NCBI RefSeq assembly: GCF_900313035.1
Contig: NZ_OMPS01000048.1
Span: 374,176 to 438,175 of the forward strand
DNA from: Ruegeria sp. EL01
GTDB taxonomy: Bacteria > Pseudomonadota > Alphaproteobacteria > Rhodobacterales > Rhodobacteraceae
Direction of reading: 5' to 3'
Length of the DNA stretch: 64,000 nt
Part shown: positions 52,952 through 62,473 of the stretch, piece by piece
Layout of the letters: each line of letters begins with the position of its first letter
Numbering within the stretch: the stretch's first letter is position 1
The notes under the pieces: generated by a model
Database searches by the model: none
Seen by the model: the letters and a program-made list of their open reading frames with translations, nothing else
What the model was told of the DNA's origin: nothing
Made by a program: the position numbers and the translations under genes

Positions 52952-54025
52952 ATGATTGATTTTTTGGTTATTGGCGGCGGCATCGCCGGGCTTAGCGCTG
53001 GTGCACGGCTGTCCGAGCATGGGTCTGTAACAGTTCTAGAAGCTGAAGACGCCCTTGGCTATCACGCCTCGGGCCGGTCTGCGGCCCTGTTTGAAGAAAG
53101 CTATGGCCCATCCTCGGTTGTTGCGTTGAACAAGGCTGGTGCCCAGTATTTGCGATCGGAAAACGGGGGGTACCTGACGCCACGCGGGTTGATGCTGATC
53201 GGCGCAAACGATCAGGCCGAAATCTTTAAGGCCGATTGTGCGGACCTGAACATGCAACCCCTATCAGTGGATCAAGCCGTGTCCCGGGTGCCGATCCTGA
53301 ACACCGATATCGTCGGCTTTGCCGCTGTCAGCGAGGGCGCTTTCGACATTGATACAGACCGTCTACTGCAGGACTTTGCCCGGATCATACGCCGAAACGG
53401 CGGCACTGTTCTGACCAAATGCCAAGTGACGCGGATACACAAAGACGCTCATTGGACGGTCGAAGCCGGACAGGTGTTTGATGCCCAAAATCTTGTCAAC
53501 GCAGCTGGGGCCTGGGCGGATGAAGTCGCGACTTTGGCCGGTGTGCCACCCATCGGCATAACACCGCGACGCCGATCAATGGCCCGCATTCCCGCGCCGG
53601 GCGGGCACGACGTATCGGGCTGGCCGATGATGCTGGGCGCTGGTGAAACTTGGTATGCAAAGCCGGATGCTGGCAAACTGCTGGTGTCACCATCCGAGGC
53701 TGATCCGGTTGCTCCACATGACGCCTTTGCCGACGATATGGTGCTGGCGGAAGGTCTTGCCAGATACGAAGAGCTCATGACCGAACCTGTGACACGTGTG
53801 GAAACCAACTGGGCCGGGCTGCGCAGTTTCGCCCCCGATGGAACTCTGGTGCTTGGCCCTGATCCGGCAGAGCCCTCGTTTGTCTGGTCGGCAGGGCAAG
53901 GGGGGTACGGATTTCAAACCGCGCCTGCGGCGTCCCAGCTTCTGGCAGATCTGGTCACAGGAAACCAACCACAGATTGATCAACGTTTCATCTCGCTGCT
54001 GACCCCGGGCCGATTGACCAGATGA
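52952..54025 (+). CDS. FAD-dependent amine oxidoreductase (DAO family)
   Basis: 357 residues. Rossmann motif VIGGGIAGLSAGARLSEHGS at 6-25, then ALGYHASGRSAALFEESYG near 40-58, typical of D-arginine-dehydrogenase-type DAO enzymes, and NWAGLRSFAPDGTLVLGPDP and WSAGQGGYGFQTAPA at the C-terminus. It would deaminate a D-amino acid or secondary amine, passing electrons to an acceptor. Overlaps the DUF938 gene by four bases. Confidence 0.87.
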   Translation: MIDFLVIGGGIAGLSAGARLSEHGSVTVLEAEDALGYHASGRSAALFEESYGPSSVVALNKAGAQYLRSENGGYLTPRGLMLIGANDQAEIFKADCADLNMQPLSVDQAVSRVPILNTDIVGFAAVSEGAFDIDTDRLLQDFARIIRRNGGTVLTKCQVTRIHKDAHWTVEAGQVFDAQNLVNAAGAWADEVATLAGVPPIGITPRRRSMARIPAPGGHDVSGWPMMLGAGETWYAKPDAGKLLVSPSEADPVAPHDAFADDMVLAEGLARYEELMTEPVTRVETNWAGLRSFAPDGTLVLGPDPAEPSFVWSAGQGGYGFQTAPAASQLLADLVTGNQPQIDQRFISLLTPGRLTR

Positions 54026-54672
54026 TCAAACGCAACCTTCCCCCTTCGGCAAGTGTCGCGACAGCGGCGGATGACGGCAAAATGGTTGCTCCCGCCGCGA
54101 CCCGGAATACAGATGCTTTGTGTGAGCTTGTAAGCGCGCATGCCCCACAGCGTGGTAAAGCGCTTGAGATCGCAAGCGGCACAGGCCAGCACATCTGTGC
54201 TTTTGCTAAGCATCTTCCTGATTTGACTTGGCAACCCACAGAAATCGATCCTGATCGCCGCGCCAGCATCGACGCTTATGCAAGCGTCCTGCCAAACGTC
54301 GCTGCAGCAGCCGATCTGAACGCCACTTCAGCGGGATGGCATTCTCGGGTTTCGCAGAAAGATCTAATCATATTGGTTAACTTGCTGCATCTTGTGAGTT
54401 GGCAAGAAACAAAAACCCTTGTCACGGAAGTCGCAAAGGCGCTGACACCGGGTGGTCGTTTCATCTTGTACGGCCCTTTCCAGCGCGCAGGGCAGCTGAC
54501 CAGCGATGGCGACAAACGATTTCATAACGCTCTGATCCAGCAAGACCCTGAGATCGGGTACAAGAATGACGACGACATAGCCGAGTTGTTCTTGGCTTGC
54601 AGTCTGGAACTGCTCGAAATCGTCGAGATGCCTGCCAACAACTTGGCCTTTATCGCAAAAAAGCCCGCCTAA
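54022..54672 (+). CDS. DUF938 SAM-dependent methyltransferase-like protein
   Basis: 216 residues. Motif I-like LEIASGTGQHICAFAKHLPD near 48-67, WQPTEIDPDRRASIDAY as motif II, ILVNLLHLVSW and GGRFILYGPFQRAGQLTSDG complete the class-I fold. RNLPPSASVATAADDGKMVAPAATRNTD is typical of DUF938, whose substrate is unknown. Translationally coupled to the FAD oxidase. The stop lies inside the loop of a terminator. Confidence 0.87.
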   Translation: MIKRNLPPSASVATAADDGKMVAPAATRNTDALCELVSAHAPQRGKALEIASGTGQHICAFAKHLPDLTWQPTEIDPDRRASIDAYASVLPNVAAAADLNATSAGWHSRVSQKDLIILVNLLHLVSWQETKTLVTEVAKALTPGGRFILYGPFQRAGQLTSDGDKRFHNALIQQDPEIGYKNDDDIAELFLACSLELLEIVEMPANNLAFIAKKPA

Positions 54673-54680
54673 GCGGGCTT
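54661..54680. terminator. Bidirectional terminator
   Basis: AAGCCCGC (54661-54668), loop CTAA holding the DUF938 stop, GCGGGCTT (54673-54680). A6 precedes and TTT follows, so on the minus strand it is followed by TTTTTT, making a strong terminator for the convergent oxidase gene. Confidence 0.85.
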
Positions 54681-54714
54681 TGATTGATTTGCATCAGTTA
54701 CATGTCGAGGCAAA

Positions 54715-57222
54715 CTAGCCGTCCTTGCGGATGACCTCATTTTTTGGGTCGTAGGGGCTATCGCAGGTCACGACCGCGTCCCACAGCTTATCCTGCATCT
54801 TAACCTTCAACTTAGTGCCTTCTACGGCCAGATCAGGCGTGATGTAGCCCATACCAATAGATTTCTCGAAAGCCACCGAATAGCCGCCCGATGTCAAACG
54901 ACCCACCCTCACGCCTTCGGGTGTGTAGAGCACCTCGCGACCCCATGGGTCAGCATCGTCCGGCCCGTCAATCAGCAAAGTGCAGCATTTCACGCGCACG
55001 CCGGTTTCGACCATCTTGTCCTTGCCGTGGAATTCTTTGTTCAGATCGACAAAACGCGGCAGGTCGGCTTCCAGCGGGTTCGCGTCACGGCCCAGTTCGT
55101 TACCAAAGGCGCGATAGGATTTCTCCTGGCGCAACCAGTTCTGGGCGCGGGCGCCCACCAGTTTCATACCGTGTTTTTCGCCCGCCTTTTCCAGCAGATC
55201 GAACAGGTAGTTCTGCATCTCCATCGGGTGGTGCAGTTCCCATCCGAGCTCACCGGTATAAGCCACGCGGATCGCGTTGACCGGGCACATACCCAGTTCG
55301 ATTTGACGGGCAGACAGCCACGGAAAGCGTTTATTGGACAGTGCGGTGTCCGGATCTGCGTCGTTGATGACCTCTTTCAGAACCTCACGCGACTTGGGTC
55401 CGGCTATGGCAAAGACGCCCCACTGCGTGGTCACATCCTGGATTTCGATATAGCCGAACTCCTCCATCTTGTCCTCTGCCGCCTTGCGCAGGAAGTCGGC
55501 GTCGTACTCTGTCCAGGCTCCGGCTGAGACGATGTAGTAATTGTTCTCGCCGTTGCGCACGATGGTATATTCGGTGCGGGTGGTACCGTGCGACGTCAGC
55601 GCGTAGGTCAGGTTGATGCGACCAACCTTGGGCAGCTTGTTGCAGGTGAACCAATCCAGGAATTGGGTCGCACCGGGGCCTTTGACGACATGCTTGGTAA
55701 ACGCAGTTGCGTCGATCAGGCCAGCACCTTCGCGGATCGCTTTGGCTTCATCTACGGCGTGCTGCCACCAGCCACCCCGGCGGAAAGACCGCGCATCGTG
55801 GTCAAAATTCTCTGGCGCACCCAGCGGGCCAAAATAGTTGGGACGTTCCCAGCCATTGACCCATCCGAACTGAGCGCCGCGTGCTTTCTGGCGGTCATAG
55901 GCTGGCGCGGTCCGCAGCGGGCGGGCTGCCGGGCGCTCTTCGTCCGGGTGGTGCAGGATGTAGACGTGGTCGTAGCATTCTTCGTTCTTGCGTGCCGCAA
56001 ACTCGGTGGTCATCCAGTTGCTGCTGTAGCGCTTGGGGTCCAGCGAAGCCATGTCGATCTCGGCTTCGCCATCAACCATCATCTGCGCCAGATAATAGCC
56101 GGTGCCACCTGCGGCGGTGATGCCGAACGAGAAGCCTTCTGCCAGCCACATGTTACGCAGACCCGGTGCAGGCCCAACCAGCGGGTTACCGTCCGGCGTG
56201 TAGCAGATTGGACCGTTGAAATCGTCCTTTAGTCCGCTTTCTTCGCAAGACGGGACGCGGTGGATCATCGCCATGTACTGCCTTTCGATCCGTTCCAGAT
56301 CCAGCGGGAACAGGTCGGCGCGGAAGCTGTCGGGCACACCATGCTCAAAGCAGGCTGGCGCGTTCTTTTCATAAACGCCCAGGATCCAGCCGCCGCGTTC
56401 TTCGCGGACATAGGACTGCGCATCAGCGTCACGGATGACGGGATGCTCATCGCCGCCACCCGCGCGGTATTCGACCAGCGCCGGGTCTTTGTCCATCACG
56501 ATGAACTGATGCTCGACCGGAATCGCAGGCATTTTGATGCCCAACATTTTGGCGGTGCGCTGCGCGTGGTTGCCGGATGCGGTCACGACATGTTCGGCGG
56601 TGATGACGACCTGCTCGTCGCCGGGCACAAGGTTGCCGCCCTGCTCGACCATCTTGGTGCAGGTGACTTCCCAATGGGTGCCATTCCAGTGGAATGCATC
56701 AGCCTGCATCTTGCGCACGATATCCGCGCCGTGCTGACGCGCGCCCTTGGCCATCGCCTGTGTCACGTCTGCCGGGTTAATGTAACCGTCGGTGTTGTGA
56801 TAAATGGCACCCTTCAGGTCTTCGGTGTTGATCAGGGGCCAGCGGGCCTTGATTTCATCCGGGGTCAACCATTCGTAGGGCACGCCGCAGGTCTCAGCCG
56901 TTGAAGCGTAGAGCATATACTCATCCATACGCTCTTGCGTCTGCGCCATGCGCAGGTTGCCGACGACAGCGAAACCGGCGTTCAGTCCGGTTTCATCCTC
57001 AAGCTGCTTGTAAAAATCAACCGAGTATTTGTGAATGTGGGTCGTCGCGTAAGACATGTTGAACAGCGGCAGCAGTCCAGCCGCGTGCCAGGTCGAGCCA
57101 GAGGTCAACTCGTCCCGTTCGATCAGCATCACATCATCCCAGCCAGCCTTGGCCAGATGATAGGCAATCGAGGTTCCGATGGCGCCACCGCCAACGACCA
57201 GTGCTTTGACTTGGGTTTTCAT
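54715..57222 (-). CDS. Dimethylglycine/sarcosine-dehydrogenase-type FAD oxidase with GcvT domain
   Basis: 835 residues from MKTQVKALVVGGGAIGTSIA; AGGGGAGA supports this ATG over an upstream extension of 22 codons. N-terminal DAO domain (about 5-370) has SGSTWHAAGLLPLFN, where His46 matches the covalent-FAD His of this family. FAO_M-like middle (about 375-430) and GcvT folate-binding domains (about 440-830) follow, ending in ARAQNWLRQEKSYRAFGNEL and SGGYSVAFEKSIGMGYITP. It oxidatively demethylates a methylated glycine and hands the methylene to tetrahydrofolate. Fits compatible-solute (betaine/choline) breakdown in roseobacters. Confidence 0.92.
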   Translation of the reverse strand: MKTQVKALVVGGGAIGTSIAYHLAKAGWDDVMLIERDELTSGSTWHAAGLLPLFNMSYATTHIHKYSVDFYKQLEDETGLNAGFAVVGNLRMAQTQERMDEYMLYASTAETCGVPYEWLTPDEIKARWPLINTEDLKGAIYHNTDGYINPADVTQAMAKGARQHGADIVRKMQADAFHWNGTHWEVTCTKMVEQGGNLVPGDEQVVITAEHVVTASGNHAQRTAKMLGIKMPAIPVEHQFIVMDKDPALVEYRAGGGDEHPVIRDADAQSYVREERGGWILGVYEKNAPACFEHGVPDSFRADLFPLDLERIERQYMAMIHRVPSCEESGLKDDFNGPICYTPDGNPLVGPAPGLRNMWLAEGFSFGITAAGGTGYYLAQMMVDGEAEIDMASLDPKRYSSNWMTTEFAARKNEECYDHVYILHHPDEERPAARPLRTAPAYDRQKARGAQFGWVNGWERPNYFGPLGAPENFDHDARSFRRGGWWQHAVDEAKAIREGAGLIDATAFTKHVVKGPGATQFLDWFTCNKLPKVGRINLTYALTSHGTTRTEYTIVRNGENNYYIVSAGAWTEYDADFLRKAAEDKMEEFGYIEIQDVTTQWGVFAIAGPKSREVLKEVINDADPDTALSNKRFPWLSARQIELGMCPVNAIRVAYTGELGWELHHPMEMQNYLFDLLEKAGEKHGMKLVGARAQNWLRQEKSYRAFGNELGRDANPLEADLPRFVDLNKEFHGKDKMVETGVRVKCCTLLIDGPDDADPWGREVLYTPEGVRVGRLTSGGYSVAFEKSIGMGYITPDLAVEGTKLKVKMQDKLWDAVVTCDSPYDPKNEVIRKDG

Positions 57223-57363
57223 AACCGGGCGTCTCCCCTTGAATTCAGCTGACACCATATGGCGCACTTGCGAAGGCAACCGCGACATTCATCCGACCAG
57301 TGATATGAAAAAAACGACCCACATATCAAATGCGGGCCGCAAATCAGCTCCAGTTAGGGTTTA

Positions 57364-58356
57364 TCAGTCGTCGGAACGGCAGAGCTTTCTTGTTCCAACT
57401 GTCTTGCAGGTCAGCTTGCCGCCTTCTGTTGCAGGGGCCTTTTGTACCCTGTCGTTCTCCATGATCAGAAGTAACGCGTTCCGATACGTCGTCTGGATCA
57501 GGGCGTCATAGTCGGGCACATCGTCACCAGTGGCGTCCAGCGTTGCACCCGGGGCGATGTTTTCGACAAACGAGTTGATAAGCTGCGCCGCCTCATCCGA
57601 GTTCAAGTTGTGTTCCTTCGCGGATTCGGCCCGCAATTGAACCATCGCCCTGCGCAGCTCCATCATCTGCGCCGCCAGCGCGACCTCATTTTCCGGTTGA
57701 ACCTGAACATCAGTCCCAACCGTTGGGACCGGTGTATTCAATATCCCATTCAAGCCGTCATAGTTGATCGCGCCCAGCAACGCCCGCACCGAGTCGTCCG
57801 AGGCGACCGCCCGTACCCTGATCTGGATTTCATCGTCAAAACCGATCCAACCATCAAACACCCTGAAGGCTGACGCCTCTTGCCAGGACGGAAATTCCAC
57901 CTCTGCGAACCCAACGCCACCCGAAACGGCAAAACCCTCATAGTCCGGCTGATACGCTATTTCACTCGCGGAAATCTCGGCCATACCACTCAAAACACCT
58001 TTGGATTTCAGCAGGTCATTTCGAAAGACTTCAATCCAGATGATCTCATCATCCTTGGCGTAGATCCATCCCCGCGCCGCTGCTTGTGTCGCATCCGGTC
58101 CCGAAGCTCCCGTCCACAGCGGCGCATTGTTCCCCTCGGCCAGGGCACGGCGGAACCAGCCATCCGGGGCATCAGGCAAGAATGCTCTGGTCTCTGCAGC
58201 GGTCACCTCAACTCCGAACATTCGGGAGGAAACAGAGTTGACATAGCTTTCTAAGCTAAGCCCCCCATCAGACGTCTTGTATTGCTGGTTATAATCCAGC
58301 CCTGCGATGACAAGGCCACAAATGGCCGCCAGTCCAGCAAGATACTTAGCGCTCAT
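57364..58356 (-). CDS. Hypothetical membrane-anchored protein
   Basis: 330 residues. An N-terminal helix KYLAGLAAICGLVIAGLDYN is a signal anchor. The body is mixed alpha/beta with acidic character (DAPDGWFRRALAEGNNAPLW, WIYAKDDEIIWIEVFRNDLL, VSGGVGFAEVEFPSWQEASA) and a later helical region MMELRRAMVQLRAESAKEHN. Two late Cys (CKTVGTRKLC) may pair, which fits the periplasm. No family recognised. Between two minus-strand flavoenzyme genes with separate spacing on both sides. Confidence 0.72.
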   Translation of the reverse strand: MSAKYLAGLAAICGLVIAGLDYNQQYKTSDGGLSLESYVNSVSSRMFGVEVTAAETRAFLPDAPDGWFRRALAEGNNAPLWTGASGPDATQAAARGWIYAKDDEIIWIEVFRNDLLKSKGVLSGMAEISASEIAYQPDYEGFAVSGGVGFAEVEFPSWQEASAFRVFDGWIGFDDEIQIRVRAVASDDSVRALLGAINYDGLNGILNTPVPTVGTDVQVQPENEVALAAQMMELRRAMVQLRAESAKEHNLNSDEAAQLINSFVENIAPGATLDATGDDVPDYDALIQTTYRNALLLIMENDRVQKAPATEGGKLTCKTVGTRKLCRSDD

Positions 58357-58450
58357 AGATTCCCATCCGTAATGGTTTGGACTGAAATCACCTCAGAAAA
58401 CAGTCGTTTTAAAGGCGCAAAACGGACAGGAGTTGGAAACCGGCTGACAA

Positions 58451-59854
58451 TCAGTCGGACAGGATTTTTCCGGGATTCATGATGTTGTCGGGATCCAGTG
58501 CCGCCTTGATCGCCGCCATGTACTGTGTGGCTGCCCCAAGTTCCTTGATCAGGTAGGGGCGTTTGCCCTGCCCGATGCCGTGTTCGCCTGTGCATGTGCC
58601 TTCCATCGAAATGGCCAGATCATTCAGCCACCCAACAAACTCATCGGCCTTGGCTAATTCATCCGCATTTCCCATGTCGATAAGTGGCAGTGAGTGGAAG
58701 TTGCCATCACCCACATGCCCTACAATCGGAGCAATCAGCCCCAGTTCCGCCGCCTTGTCCTGCGCGGCCCCGACCGCTTCGGCCAGCCGAGAAATCGGCA
58801 CGCAAACATCGGTAGATATCCCCTGCGCGCCTGGGCGCAATTGCAGACAGGCCCAATACATGTCGTGGCGCGCCTGCCAGAGCTTGTTTCGTTCTTCTGT
58901 CGAGGAGGTGGTCGCAAAATCGCTGCCCCCAAATTCCTGCGCTATCTGGCCAAAAGTCTCTGCTTGTTCCACGGCGCCGGACTCGGACCCGTGAAATTCA
59001 AGCAGTAACAGAGGTGTTTCGGGCAATGTCAGAGTGGAGTAGGCATTGGCCGCCTTGACCGACATTTCATCCAACAATTCGATACGCGCCACGGGAATCC
59101 CATACTGGATGGTCATCATCACGGCCTGACAAGCGGCATCAACTGTCGGGAAAGAACATCGTGCGGAACTGATCGCCTCGGGGATACCGTGAAGGCGCAA
59201 GGTCAACTCGGTGATTATGCCCAGCGTCCCTTCAGCGCCGATCATCAACCGGGCCAGATCGTATCCGGCCGAGGATTTTCTGGCACGGCGCCCTGTTCGG
59301 ATAATCTGCCCATCCGGCATGACCGCTTCCAGGCTGAGTACATTGTCCTTCATGGTTCCATAGCGCACTGCGTTGGTGCCGGAGGCGCGGGTCGCTGCCA
59401 TGCCACCCAACGACGCATTGGCGCCGGGATCGATGGGAAAGAACAGACCCTGATCGCGCAGGTGCGTGTTCAGATCCTCGCGCGTGACGCCGGGCTGCAC
59501 CACACAATCCAGATCTTCCGAATGCACTGCCAGAACCTGATTCATTTCGGTCAGATCAACCGATATTCCACCCGCTGGCGCATTTACATGTCCTTCAAGC
59601 GAGGTGCCCGTGCCAAAGGCGATAACCGGCACCTTATGGGCAGCGCAGGCTTTGATGATGTCCGAAACTTCTTCGGTCGTGTGCGGGAAAACCACTGCGT
59701 CGGGGCTTTGGTTTTCTATCCAGGTGGTGGTGTGGCCATGCTGTTCCCGGATTGCAGCCCCGGTCTGCAACCGGTCACCGAACCGTTGCTTCAGAACACC
59801 AATTGCAGTTTCGATCCCGGCCTCGTTTCGCGGCAAAGCGGTTGCTTGCACCAT
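58451..59854 (-). CDS. FAD-linked oxidase, D-lactate dehydrogenase/glycolate oxidase type
   Basis: 467 residues. FAD-binding_4 domain (about 50-190: VPVIAFGTGTSLEGHVNAPA, VQPGVTREDLNTHLRDQGLF, DPGANASLGGMAATRASGTN) and FAD-oxidase C domain with APIVGHVGDGNFHSLPLID and TGEHGIGQGKRPYL. This is the Dld/GlcD fold. It oxidises a 2-hydroxy acid to the keto acid, electrons likely going to cytochrome or quinone. Not grouped with glcE/F, so D-lactate is favoured over glycolate. Confidence 0.9.
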   Translation of the reverse strand: MVQATALPRNEAGIETAIGVLKQRFGDRLQTGAAIREQHGHTTTWIENQSPDAVVFPHTTEEVSDIIKACAAHKVPVIAFGTGTSLEGHVNAPAGGISVDLTEMNQVLAVHSEDLDCVVQPGVTREDLNTHLRDQGLFFPIDPGANASLGGMAATRASGTNAVRYGTMKDNVLSLEAVMPDGQIIRTGRRARKSSAGYDLARLMIGAEGTLGIITELTLRLHGIPEAISSARCSFPTVDAACQAVMMTIQYGIPVARIELLDEMSVKAANAYSTLTLPETPLLLLEFHGSESGAVEQAETFGQIAQEFGGSDFATTSSTEERNKLWQARHDMYWACLQLRPGAQGISTDVCVPISRLAEAVGAAQDKAAELGLIAPIVGHVGDGNFHSLPLIDMGNADELAKADEFVGWLNDLAISMEGTCTGEHGIGQGKRPYLIKELGAATQYMAAIKAALDPDNIMNPGKILSD

Positions 59855-59947
59855 GGTGATCCTCCCCTGCCCGCATGGATGGCGGGCCTGTCAATGCATG
59901 ACTAAAAGGCCCGCCGCGCAGGGGCAATACCCACAAATTCGGATGCC

Positions 59948-61741
59948 TTACTCGCCCAGCGCGATCCCTTCACGCCTTGGGTCCGCGCCACCACTGAGAC
60001 CGCCCCCGATTTCAATGGCGTGTAAACCCGAGGTCAGGTCACGCGGATTCACTTCGAACCCGATCTCGATCAGGGCGTCCGCATATCCTTCAGCTGCTGT
60101 ATCGAGTTCCACATCATATGTGCCGAACCGGTTCACCAGATGTGGCAGCGATACGGCTTGTTGCACGTCCATATCCCAATCGGCCCAAGCGATGATCGAC
60201 TTGGCGACATAGCCGATGATGCGGCTGCCACCCGGCGAGCCAATAGCCAGAACCGGCGCTCCGTCTTGCATGACAATGGTCGGGCTCATAGACGACCGGG
60301 GGCGCTTGCCGGGTTCAAGCCGATTGGCAATGGGCACACCATCGCGGTGCGTCCTGAACGAGAAATCCGTCATCTCGTTGTTCAGTAGGAACCCGTTGGT
60401 CATCAGGCGCGAACCGAACCCGTTTTCGATGGTCGTCGTCATCGACAACACATTGCCATAGGCATCCACGATCGAGATATGCGAGGTCGAGGGCAGCTCC
60501 AGCGAAACATCATCTGCCCAGTTCAGCGCATGATCGAATTCAGGATTGCCGGGGGCCACCTCAGCCAGCGCGCCTTCGGCATTGAGTAACTCGGCCCGCC
60601 CGGACAGGTAATCCGGATCAACCAGACCCGAGGTTGGCATGGGGACAAAGTCGCTGTCGGCCATGTAGCGCCCCCGATCCGCAAAGGCGAGGCGAGATGC
60701 TTCACCTATCAGCCGCCATGTTTCGGCATTTTCAGGATCCATCGCGGCCAGATCATAGCTGTTCAGCATGCCAAGTATCTGTCCAACTGTCAGCGCACCC
60801 GACGACGGCGGACCCATGCCACAGACTTCGTACGCTCGGTAAGCAGCACAGACGGGCTCACGCTCGATGACCTGATACAGCGCCAGATCAGTCCCGGACA
60901 GAACGCCGGGATTGCCCGGTGCTGTTCGAACCGTGCTGACAATTCCGGACGCAATCTCTCCGCCATAGAACCCCGCCGATCCGTCGGCAGCCAGTGCGCG
61001 TAGCGTTTCCGCGTACTCCGGATTCACCAATCGCTGGCCTTGTTGTAGCGGCGCACCTCCGGGCAGAAAATACGCGGCAGTTGCAGGGAAGCGCGACAGC
61101 TTCTCCGCGTCGTTCTCCACAAGGCTGGCCAAGCGGGGCGAAACCAGAAAGCCTTCGTCCGCCAGCTGGATGCCATCGGTGAACAGACCTGGCCAAGGGG
61201 ACCGGCCCCAACGGCGATGCGCCTCTTCCAACAGCGCGGGTGTCCCCGGCGTACCAACGGACAATCCTCCGACAACGGCATCAAAGAACCCCAGCGGTTC
61301 GCCATTTTCGTCCTGAAACAAGGTAGGCGTTGCAGCCAAAGGCGCGGTTTCCCGTCCGTCCAAGGTGGTCAATTGCCCGCTGGCCGCGTCGTACCAGACA
61401 AGGAACGCCCCACCGCCCAAGCCTGAAGACTGCGGTTCGACCAACCCAAGCACAACCTGGACAGCAACCATTGCATCCGCGGCCGAACCACCTGCCCGCA
61501 AAACCCTTGCCCCAGCTTCGACTGCCAGCGGATTGGCGGCCGCCACCATCCAATTCTCGGATTTTACGGGAACACCTGCCGCCTTTGCCTCGAGCGCTGC
61601 AATGACTTCTTCCGTTTCCGCCTGCACCTGCCCTTCTGACGCCCCTTCAGGTGAGACTGCATCGGCAGTTTCCTGTCCAAAAACGGGTGTCGCAAAAGCA
61701 ATTGCAGAAAGTAAGAGTCCTGAAATTCGACCAGTATGCAT
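59948..61741 (-). CDS. ggt: Gamma-glutamyltransferase
   Basis: 597 residues with a Sec signal peptide (RISGLLLSAIAFATPVFGQE). GGAGG six bases before ATG 61741 sets the start over a TTG further out. The proenzyme keeps AANPLAVEAGARVLRAGGSA, GGAFLVWYDAASGQLTTLDGRETAP and catalytic Thr419 of TSHISIVDAYGNVLSMT, where autocleavage yields two subunits. NEMTDFSF and GSPGGSRIIGYV follow in the small subunit. Periplasmic; it cleaves glutathione and other gamma-glutamyl amides. Confidence 0.95.
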   Translation of the reverse strand: MHTGRISGLLLSAIAFATPVFGQETADAVSPEGASEGQVQAETEEVIAALEAKAAGVPVKSENWMVAAANPLAVEAGARVLRAGGSAADAMVAVQVVLGLVEPQSSGLGGGAFLVWYDAASGQLTTLDGRETAPLAATPTLFQDENGEPLGFFDAVVGGLSVGTPGTPALLEEAHRRWGRSPWPGLFTDGIQLADEGFLVSPRLASLVENDAEKLSRFPATAAYFLPGGAPLQQGQRLVNPEYAETLRALAADGSAGFYGGEIASGIVSTVRTAPGNPGVLSGTDLALYQVIEREPVCAAYRAYEVCGMGPPSSGALTVGQILGMLNSYDLAAMDPENAETWRLIGEASRLAFADRGRYMADSDFVPMPTSGLVDPDYLSGRAELLNAEGALAEVAPGNPEFDHALNWADDVSLELPSTSHISIVDAYGNVLSMTTTIENGFGSRLMTNGFLLNNEMTDFSFRTHRDGVPIANRLEPGKRPRSSMSPTIVMQDGAPVLAIGSPGGSRIIGYVAKSIIAWADWDMDVQQAVSLPHLVNRFGTYDVELDTAAEGYADALIEIGFEVNPRDLTSGLHAIEIGGGLSGGADPRREGIALGE

Positions 61742-61852
61742 CCTAATCCTCCGATTCAATCTTTAGGTTCAACGTTGTACGTGAACCGACTGCTGGCAAC
61801 CGCAACCAGGTGACGAACAGCTCCACGGCGAAATTTCGCCACACACAAAGCG

Positions 61853-62254
61853 TTACAACTGTTCCTCTTCGTTTCGCCCGGTCGCATCGCGTCCCCAGTC
61901 ATAGTGTTTCATACCTATGAACTCGGGCAACCAAGACTCTCGTCTGACAGTCCAACTTTCATAACTCGGCCTCAGTTGATTGGGCGTATCAAGGCACCCA
62001 AGATGTATTTCGATTTCGTCCCCGGTTCGGGCAAACACGGGCGATCCGCATGTTGGGCAAAAATACCGCTCAGCATAACTGTGCGAGGTTCCGGTGATTT
62101 CCACAGAGTCCTCCGGAAACACCGCAGCCGCATAGAACAGGGCACCATGATGCTTGCGACAATCAAGGCAGTGACAGAGCCCAACCCGGTACGGTTGACC
62201 CCTCGCTTTGATCCGCAGTTTGCCACAGCGGCATCCACCTTCGAACGTATCCAA
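61853..62254 (-). CDS. GFA (glutathione-dependent formaldehyde-activating-like) protein
   Basis: 133 residues with the CENP-V/GFA zinc pattern: GGCRCGKLRI (Cys8, Cys10), GLCHCLDCRKHHG (three Cys near 27-32), FCPTCGSPVFAR. Family members are zinc proteins; most do not act on formaldehyde, so the name is only a family label. The start is TTG at 62254 with AAGGAG seven bases upstream. No obvious partner genes; next to accessory DNA. Confidence 0.9.
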   Translation of the reverse strand: MDTFEGGCRCGKLRIKARGQPYRVGLCHCLDCRKHHGALFYAAAVFPEDSVEITGTSHSYAERYFCPTCGSPVFARTGDEIEIHLGCLDTPNQLRPSYESWTVRRESWLPEFIGMKHYDWGRDATGRNEEEQL

Positions 62255-62473
62255 TTGATGGCTCCTTATTATGAACCTTCGAATGTCCGCGATGAGCCCA
62301 TTCTTACGGATGCTGCGACGCGTTTGAACGTCGGCTCATTCCGCGTTGGGTGTAGTGCACCGCTGCATCGGCTTCGGTTTGAACGTAGCAGTGTCTAACG
62401 TTGACGAACTGACGACAACCCGTCACACGTCGACCCAACACGGGATTCTCTTTTGACGCCACGTTGTTCCCAA

